NCBI GenBank assembly: GCA_009761415.1
Contig: QUOL01000005.1
Location: 124,001-188,000, forward strand
DNA from: Sarcomyxa edulis
Lineage: Eukaryota > Basidiomycota > Agaricomycetes > Agaricales > Mycenaceae
Direction of reading: 5' to 3'
Length of the DNA stretch: 64,000 bases
The notes under the pieces are model-generated. The model had not been told where the DNA came from. It saw only the letters and a program-made list of their open reading frames with translations, and did not search any database. Shown here piece by piece: positions 57,197 through 64,000 of this stretch (position 1 is its first letter; every line of letters begins with the position of its first letter). A program made the position numbers and the translations under genes.

Positions 57197-57992
57197 ATGT
57201 CTAACACTCTCCCAGATCTCCCTTACGCCTACGATGGTCTCGAGCCCTACATCTCCCGTCAGATCATGGAGCTTCACCACAAGAAGCACCATCAGACCTA
57301 CGTGAACGCTCTTAACGCTGCAGAGGCTGCCTACGCAAAGGCATCTACCCCCAAGGAGCGCATCGCCCTCCAGGCTGCTCTCAAATTCAACGGTGGTGGT
57401 AAGTAATCCACGAATCATCACAATCAATCCAGTGTGATCTAAAAATTGACCGTTACAGGACACATCAACCACTCTCTTTTCTGGAAGAACCTTGCCCCGT
57501 CTGCGACCGAGAAGAAGGGCAACGGTGGTGTTCTCCCCCCTGGCCCTCTCAACGATGCCATCGTCCAGTCTTTCGGTAGCCTGGAGAACTTGAAGAAGGA
57601 GTTTAACACTGCTACCGCTGGTATTCAAGGAAGTGGATGGGGATGGCTCGTAAGTCGTATTTCCTTATCATATAGCCAAACCCCTTGACTGATTATCCGT
57701 GACATCGATAGGGATTGAACCTCTCGACCAAGCGTCTCGAGATCGCCACCACTCCTAACCAGGACCCTCTCTTGACCCTTGTCCCCATCATTGGTGTCGA
57801 TATCTGGGAACACGCTTTCTACCTCCAGTACCTAAATGTCAAGGTCGACGTGAGTCATCCTAGTTATCTCAGCACATGTGAACTCTAAGCTTACACACCA
57901 TTAATTAGTACTTGAACGCTATTTGGAACGTTATCAACTTCGAAGAAGCCGAGAAGCGTTTCACTGACGGTCTCTCGTCTGCCAAGTTGTAG
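57197..57992 (+). CDS. Manganese superoxide dismutase, probably cytosolic
   Basis: The enzyme dismutates superoxide to peroxide and oxygen. The start [20 protein letters not shown] is the mature N-terminus of Mn/Fe-SOD, so no mitochondrial transit peptide precedes it. Metal ligands are visible: His in [14 protein letters not shown], His in [11 protein letters not shown], Asp and His in [13 protein letters not shown]. The QGSGWGWL segment is typical, and GGVLPPGPL and [10 protein letters not shown] are also standard. Four exons are split by three introns at about 57402-57459, 57650-57711 and 57850-57908, with donors GTAAGT, GTAAGT and GTGAGT. The protein ends [10 protein letters not shown]. 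Length, about 205 residues, is normal for the mature enzyme. Confidence 0.93.
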
Positions 57993-58802
57993 GGGAAAAG
58001 AAACAAGAAGTTTGTTCATGACATTGAATAAGTACCAAATGATGTTGTACAAGTAGCGCATTTAACTCCGTGATTGTAACTGCAGCCTGTTCGTATCCTC
58101 GCCGAGTACTGACTACTTGGAGATAAGGAAACTTTCACGCGTCTCGTAATTCGTGAGATTTAGGGGAATATCGCCATTCTTGAGTGTTCGGTGCTCATTG
58201 CCACAAGGATCTACGCGACTATATGTAGACACGACCAACGATATTGCTGTTCGGTATGTACCCGAACTTCGAAGATACTGAGGTCTGAAGCTACCTATCA
58301 ATTGGAGGTGAGAAAAGAAAAGGCCACCCAAGCGCTGCTGGTAGTAGAGTGCCGAATTGCGATAAGACTTGATGCATATAGAACGCTAGTTATCTCGAAG
58401 AGACAGAATGGAAGGATGAGATGAGGAGCGAAACGCAAAGGTGATCCAAGGCTCTCTCCATCCAGGCGCCTATGTAACTGGGCCACCCACTTGAGCTTAG
58501 GACCCCGACGATACGCTCCATTTTCCTATCTTTCGAAAGAAAGCTTTAGTCCGAGGAAAAGTTGTCGAGACAGTTTGATAGAGTTTGCAACACCAGACGG
58601 TCTATATATATGTGGCGTTCTGACACGCATTATTCGCAAGTAAAATATTGTCTGAATACAAGCGACAGTAAGATAAGCATGAGTATAGATTCAGCGAGTT
58701 TGAGTTCCCAGAAATACATATCATCCCGACAAAATGACGTCTCGGCCCTCGTTGACACGGCTTCTAAGCCGACATCTCAGCCTTGGACTGAGGCGATTTC
58801 CA
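57993..58802. other. Intergenic between convergent genes
   Basis: No supported gene; only short ORFs such as 58562-58957, which runs into the neighbouring minus-strand gene as its shadow. Confidence 0.45.
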
Positions 58803-60078
58803 TCAGGATAAATCGACACTATCCTGTAGATGTTGAGCATCAGAGACTTTCTCGGACTAGAATGGGAATGGGGCCACAAAACCTACCTTCATTCTCCCAG
58901 CAATCCTCTCAAAACTTTTGGCATAGCATCGTAGATTCCGCCGTTCGTGAGAGATAGAGATGGATTGAACGTCCCTCGAATCTAAATGTTGGACTAGATC
59001 ATTGAAATAGCGTCCCAGTCGACTAACACGCAAACGCAAAATAAGGGTTCAATTGTGTTATACACGGAGAAGGAACAAAAGAAAGAAGGCTCACCCGAGT
59101 AATCCGAGCAACTTATCAACGTCCCCAGATGATGGCCGCTCAAGGGATTCATTCGAATGATTTATATCGGCGTTCGCGAGCAGGTTCACAGCAGAGACGA
59201 CAGATGACAGGGAATCTTGAAGAGCGTCGCAACTTGCGATAACCGCTGGCATACCAGTGGGGATGGGAGCTATAGAGAGTGCTAGAATCTACGTATGAAA
59301 TCGGTTCATGGAGACTTTCGGAATCATGAAATGATATGGCTCACGCATTTGATTCTTTCCGTAGCACGTATATACCATGAAAGAGCTTCCCGAAGGAGAG
59401 GATCTAAGAGTGCCTGCCCTGATCCTGGGGATGATGGAGGAGGTCCGTGAAGATTCCAGAGAGTCATGACGACAGAGGGAGGAGAGTGAACGCCAACACC
59501 GACACCAGCGGTAGACCTAGGAGTTTCATCAGATTGCAACGAGTCGTGGTCTGAGTCATTACTGGCGTGTCCCAGTGGTTCGCGTTGGTGTATGTCTCCC
59601 CGAGAATTACATTGACAGTCACAACTACAAGAAAGCCGGTTATCAGTTTCGGCTTGTCTGAGGCTCAAGCCTGCAGGCAATTTGGAGGAATACGTCAACG
59701 GATCGAGACTAGAGCCAGGGATGATAGTACAATGCCGCGTGAATGCCGCATCTAGGATTTTGAGGTTTATGTTGACTATCATGGGTCGATCCAAATCCAT
59801 AGCGATGCCGTCTAAAAGTTGAAGTTCTTGAGAGGAGTCGTGGTCATTGCCTACAAGAGCGCAGTTCTAGCACGTATGATGGGCAGTGCTGGGGGAAGCT
59901 TACCTTCCGGAGGTGGTTCAAGGACTGGGTCATCAGCATTTTCGTTTGAATTGGTTTCGGATGTAGAGGCTCTGGGGAAGAATGAGGCGGGAGGAGCTCC
60001 TCCGAAATCAGGTCCTGACCTTGGCCGTGAGTGACCTGGGACTGGGGAAAGTGGTTGGTAGAACGTCGAATTGCTCAT
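58803..60078 (-). CDS. Unrecognised protein
   Basis: No family recognised. The ATG at 60078 opens MSNSTFYQPLSPVPGHSRPR, followed by a disordered Pro/Ser/Asn-rich segment. Exon 2 reads LDGIAMDLDRPMIVNINLKI, then a Cys cluster (SCSCDCQC) near 59620, acidic DSDHDSLQSDET, and SVVMTLWNLHGPPPSS and LDPLLREALSWYIRATERIK. After an intron comes ILALSIAPIPTGMPAVIASC and DKLLGLLG. The donor at about 59095 splices in phase to RLGRYFNDLVQHLDSRDV and FERIAGRMK. The final exon encodes SEKVSDAQHLQDSVDLS. The helical C-terminal half, starting at the LREALSWYI segment, looks like an ordered domain. Junctions are inferred from frame continuity. Confidence 0.55.
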
Positions 60079-60838
60079 CTCCGATGCAAGTCAATGATGG
60101 GTTGTCCGAGAGGGATTCGATAGTCTGGTGATCGATTTGCTCCATCGCCATTGCAAAATTCACTTATATAGGAAATGCGAGATGTGTCTCTTGTTCAGCG
60201 TAGCACTGCCTATGCGAGAAGGCGCCACGGTGTACGGAAGCTCGTTTAAGAACAACAAAACCACAAAAGAAAGAACAATTGCGTACCTGAGTTTAGTGAT
60301 GAAGGATTTTTGAGGACGTAGTCAGGAAGAGACTCGGAGGGACATGTTCGAGAACCTTCAGGAACAAATCGTCAACCCGAGGTACTTTGGAAAGACGGTA
60401 AATTTTGAAGGTTGTTTCTGGCAGCTCCGTTGGTTGCTCCGAGTCCGTTCGGGCCTGCATGTCATTTTGAACTCCGAAGTGTTCTCCGCTTCTTTCCGTT
60501 TGCATTCGTTCCCCGCGGCTTTCATGCACGGCGGGAGCAATCCTTCGCCAAGATGTAGTCTCAATTTGTATGGTATGCTTCGGAAAGCTCCAACAAATCT
60601 CTTCGAAAGTACAGATAAAACATGGCAATATCATTTGGTGTTATCGAGAACAGATCAAGAAGTCATCAAAATCGTGAAGCCTCCACCCATATATGGGTGC
60701 TGAACAAATAGAATATAGAGTTTTTGTATGTATCCGACGACCAGTCCAAATGCAAGAATAATTTATGTCTACTGTCCAAAATACACCCGTTTGCCACCGA
60801 TTGCCATCACAATAATAGTCGTGTGTCATTATGTATCA
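60079..60838. other. Intergenic with opposed ORFs
   Basis: Overlapping frames at 60293-60634 (-) and 60344-60703 (+) are each about 115 codons. Neither has a domain or supporting splice signals. Confidence 0.4.
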
Positions 60839-62209
60839 TTAGTGCGTCGGACGTCGCTTCAAGTGTCGCGTCTTCAGTTGCCTTTCAGAGCGCATAGACG
60901 GTGTCCTAGTACAAGTCCAATCGCTGCCCGCAGGCTTTCGTCTGTTGGTACGCGCCTCGCGCTGCCGGCGCTTTTGTATTCTCGTGAAAGATGCCTATAC
61001 GAAAGCGACGCATGGTTATATACGTAGGTGGATGCAGGAAGATATTTATTGATACGTACGTCTAATTTATCCGCAAGGTTGTCTATTTTGCGTTGAAATT
61101 GCCCCATTTTGTCGAGGAGATAGCCTAGTTTACGTCGCTGTAGCGGAAATAGTTTGTACAGTTTGTTCAATCTCGTGAGGGTCCTACGGAGTTAAGATCA
61201 GAATCGACGAATGAGTGTAACTGAAATTGTGATGGCAATATTCACCTTAGAAGCGATTGTAATTTTGCATCCACTTCTGGGGAGGATATATCACGGTTTG
61301 CAAGCGATGATTCGAGTTTGTATCGTAGAGCATGCAATAAGTCAAATAGCGCTGTATGGATCTGATTGCGATCGTCATCTGCTACGGTCGTTGTATTGAC
61401 TAGAATAGACTGCATAGAAATGAGGACTTTGTCCGATGAGATGCGATGCGCATATGAAAGAGACATACTCGTTGTATTTCTTCCAGATCTCTTCTAGTGC
61501 TTTCAATCGAAGATAAGACACGTTCCGCAATACTGGTAGAGCCCTGAGCTAAAGGAGTCCGAGTCGGGGTTTTGAAGGGAGGCGATGCATTCAAATCTAC
61601 ATCTCGAAAGGGCCCTATATGGGCTGACTGAGGGGAACGAGAAGCCCGACTCCCTTCGACAAGGGGTTTCGTCGAGGTATACGGCAGACTGTCCAGTACT
61701 TCCAGAGGAATCAACTCAACTTGATTCGGCCTTGGCGGCGGTGGAGGTACGGTATGCCCAGGAAGCGGTGCAGCCGATAAAACTCCAAACATTCCCGAAT
61801 CTTGATCAGGCTGCACTAACTCATCGTCCTCGTCTACTTCCTCGATAGTGGCAGGCTGAAACCAGCCCACACCACCCATAGCATCACGAGTCCAATTCGT
61901 AGGATCTTGATACCCGTCTTCGGGGGGAGGCGGGGCCACGGCTGTACGAATAGGTCCGCGCATCTGTGCATAGTCCTGATCTGTCCACTGGTGAGAAAAT
62001 CCTGTAGGGGCACTAGGATTATGATCGTCGAAGATAAGGTTCAGTGTGTTCGGGTTGGACTCGGTAGGTACCCAGAGGGAGGTGCCGATTTCCGGTATGG
62101 GGACGTGGCCAGTGGAATCTATATGCTCTGTGGGCTGGAAGGGATATACAGCTTGACTCAAATCGAGTGTAGGATCGTAGTACTCGACACGTCGCATTGG
62201 CTTTGACAT
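60839..62209 (-). CDS. Unrecognised protein with acidic N-terminal part, coiled coil and basic tail
   Basis: The ATG is at 62209 (MSKPMRRVEYYDPTLDLSQ). The first exon, about 230 residues, is Pro-rich and acidic, with GGVGWFQPATIEEVDEDDEL and the VPPPPPRPN stretch. It ends ESTRRDLEEIQR. The next exons carry helical segments: TALFDLLHALRYKLESSLAN, DAKLQSLLR, and TRLNKLYKLFPLQRRKLGYL followed by LLDKMGQFQRKIDNLADKLD, predicted by eye as a coiled coil. The final exon, after an intron with donor GTACGT, is strongly basic (RIQKRRQREARTNRRKP) and ends at TAA 60839-60841. The overall plan suggests a structural or nuclear protein, but I cannot name a family. Confidence 0.6.
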
Positions 62210-62444
62210 GATGGAACTATCAGCCCAAGTCGTGCGATGACAAGATATCGAAGGATGTGGGCTTCGAAGAAATTAGGGGGATAGATGCTATGCGGATATG
62301 TCGACGCATTCAGGTAGGATTTAATGAGAAAAAAGACAAGGCCACAGGGTGATGGCTACGTACGAGCCACAGATCGTCCGAAGGACAACAATATCGTCGT
62401 CTAGCAAAAAAGTAACAAAAGAGTACAATGGCAGGTTTCGAGCG

Positions 62445-62811
62445 CTAGATAGGCGCTAAAGGTGTACCACGATGCACGGTGGCATCCCGATGGCCAATTA
62501 TTGTAATGGCATTGCCTAGAACGGTGGAAAAAGCGCTAGCTTCCGCGAACATTTGGGCCTGTATCGCGAGGGCAGAGATGAGGGAAACGATGGTGATGGT
62601 TAGGATGAAGCAGGCGTTCAAGATTTCTCCGGATAAAGTTTGACCGAACTTTGCAGTCAGTAGCCACATTACAGTCCATGCACATTACTGTTCCATACTA
62701 AATAAAGGAGAGCGAAATAAATATAACAAGTAAGTAGCTTGCATCCCGAATGTAAGTCGTAAATTGTATGATCATGAGCGCGAAGCACCCGTTGAAATAT
62801 GATGAAGACAT
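62445..62811 (-). CDS. Possible small membrane protein
   Basis: The minus strand contains LNACFILTITIVSLISALA, a good membrane segment, ending at a stop at 62445. Upstream, an ATG at 62811 opens MSSSYFNGCFALMIIQFTTY, also hydrophobic. Splicing between the two parts is not clear, because a 30-nt candidate intron is too short. It starts close after the stop of the downstream F-BAR gene. Confidence 0.3.
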
Positions 62812-62933
62812 AAGTGCGAAGATGGTAGCTTTAGAATCTATAGGGAAGAGAGATCAGACAACAAGGTCTGGAGAGCAGTCAGGAAGGATCTTACAACTAC
62901 TGGCACGCCGAAAACCATAGGAACAGAAAGAGC

Positions 62934-64000
62934 CTAGAAGAGAACAACAAAATTGCTAGGAAACACGTTCTTTCCTGGTTTCCTCCTAGCTTCGTCCAGG
63001 AGTTCGCCGCTCCACCACCCATCGTCGGGAGTGGCAGTAACGGCTATGACATCTCCAGCCTGAAAATCGAACTCTTCGTCGATGGTTGCAGTGTAATCAT
63101 ACAGTGCTTTGACTGACGGAAAGGGAGGGGAGTGAGAACATTGAGGCTGTGAATAGGCATGGAAATCACATACCATAGAACAATACGACAACTCCATCTT
63201 CCTGTGGGGGTTGAGTAGGATCAGAAGTAGGTGGGTTGATAGGTGATGTTATCGTGACGCGACGGGGCGGGTTATCCGGGATATATACCGTTGGAGGCTC
63301 TGATGGACGAGATGACTGACCGTTGATAACAGGAAGGGGTTGCGGGGTTGGGTCTTTTGGAAGTGGAACAGTGACAGGTGCTACAACCTTATTCTCGGTC
63401 GGATTAGGAGTATGCCCTCGATTTGAAGGACTAGCAGTAGAGGGTTTCGTCGCCTCAGGAGGTTGATTATTTCCTCTTCCTCTCCCATTACCAGGACTTG
63501 TGGGTTCTGAAGGAGTCGATGAACGGTATGTTGGAGATCTCTTGGTCGCTCGAGTGAACTTTGCGGGTCGTCTAGAGCCTCGTGAGTGAGACGAAGACCC
63601 AGGGCTATCTCGATCTTGCGCATTGCCGTCTGCTAAGGGAAGATCGGGCAAGGTGTTGCCTGTTCCATAATCTCGAACGAAGTTTTCCATGTCCTTGTCT
63701 GGTTCCATCTGGTCTAACGCAACGCGGATTTTCTCGCAAGCCTGCATTTTTATCTGTCAGAACGCAGAGACACGAAGGGGTATCAAAAATCGTCACCATA
63801 TCATCGGCGACACACAAAGTCGAAACGGCATTGGCGTACGTCCATATGTTCTCCCTCAGAAACTCAAGCCTCTCCTCTTCTAAATCCTGACACGAATCAC
63901 AAAATCCTTTCCAGTCGTCTTCCCATTTTGGCAGAACCTCTCGGAGAGTTTTGACGAAATTCGTCAGGTCCTTCTCGTTTGCTTGTACTGTCTGCTGGGC
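62934..64000 (-). CDS. F-BAR and SH3 domain protein, copy B (N-terminus beyond the window)
   Basis: Paralog of the gene at 31063-34138 on the same strand. Visible from the right edge inward: the end of the F-BAR domain (exon 64000 to about 63797, with helices like those of copy A), then ACEKIRVALDQMEPDKDMEN and FVRDYGTGN. A linker of only about 150 residues follows, rich in Ser, Pro and Thr, far shorter than the linker of copy A and without its poly-Gln runs. After an intron comes the SH3 domain: ALYDYTATIDEEFDFQAGD, VIAVTATPDDGWWSGELLDE, FPSNFVVLF, with stop at 62934. The SH3 domain is almost identical in pattern to copy A. The N-terminal two-thirds of the F-BAR domain is outside the window. 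Confidence 0.9.

Noticed and set aside
56945..57628. 227-codon minus-strand ORF
   Set aside because: It is antisense to the well-supported MnSOD exons.
1..64000. tRNA, rRNA, CRISPR arrays, LTR retrotransposons or DNA transposons
   Set aside because: I scanned by eye for cloverleaf box motifs, reverse-transcriptase or integrase motifs, long terminal repeats and regular repeat-spacer arrays. I found none convincing; weak tRNA-like motifs lacked paired arms.

Overview
This window is nuclear DNA from a filamentous basidiomycete, most likely Agaricomycetes. Genes are dense, sit on both strands and are cut by many 45-80 nt GT-AG introns. Several families are typical of mushroom-forming fungi: a DUF6534-type membrane protein, Agaricomycete BTB/POZ proteins, and a G-domain protein with a TKFE motif. 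There are no bacterial operons, CRISPR arrays or recognisable transposons, and I found no rRNA or tRNA gene.

Layout. 1-355: 3' end of a sedolisin protease. 680-1724: splicing factor Cwc15. 1852-4070 (-): Rib2/Pus9-type pseudouridine synthase. 4820-8486: two tandem alpha/beta hydrolases plus the relic of a third. 8831-11131 (-): DUF6534 membrane protein. 12381-15706: GH31 glucosidase II alpha subunit. 16008-19902: G-domain protein containing an extraordinary run of one-codon exons. 20289-23897 (-): a disordered protein and a Sld7-like replication protein. 24673-26660: divergent pair of a small repeat protein (-) and a BTB protein (+). 27896-29204: conserved hypothetical. 31063-34138 (-): F-BAR/SH3 protein. 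34890-35568 (-): coatomer zeta. 37427-38516: C2H2 zinc-finger protein. 40201-41636: DUF4203 membrane protein. 42136-45075 (-): secreted metallophosphoesterase. 45617-46849: N2227/carnosine N-methyltransferase-like. 46975-50814 (-): MOV10/SDE3-like helicase. 51143-54364: two BTB paralogs (-) and a frameshifted small repeat protein (+), an inverted copy of the 24.7-26.7 kb module. 55659-56294: diverged third small-protein relative. 57197-57992: manganese superoxide dismutase without transit peptide. 58803-62209 (-): two unrecognised proteins. 62934-64000 (-): a second F-BAR/SH3 paralog, cut by the window edge.

The most striking feature is at 17303-19398. Thirty consecutive exons of 3, 6 or 12 nt (26 of them exactly one codon) are separated by 31 introns of 50-82 nt, all in phase 0. 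Together they encode only 36 residues of the C-terminal half of the G-domain protein. No single codon is a stop, every micro-exon is a multiple of three, and the reading frame continues exactly into larger exons downstream. Because all junctions are phase 0, skipping any subset keeps frame. Other micro-exons occur nearby: an 11-nt exon carries the catalytic serine in both hydrolases, and their last exon holds one codon plus the stop.

The second theme is local duplication: tandem hydrolases, the inverted BTB/small-protein module with a conserved promoter block, two F-BAR/SH3 genes about 30 kb apart, and a tandemly copied last exon of the Sld7-like gene. The genes are mostly housekeeping and do not form one pathway.
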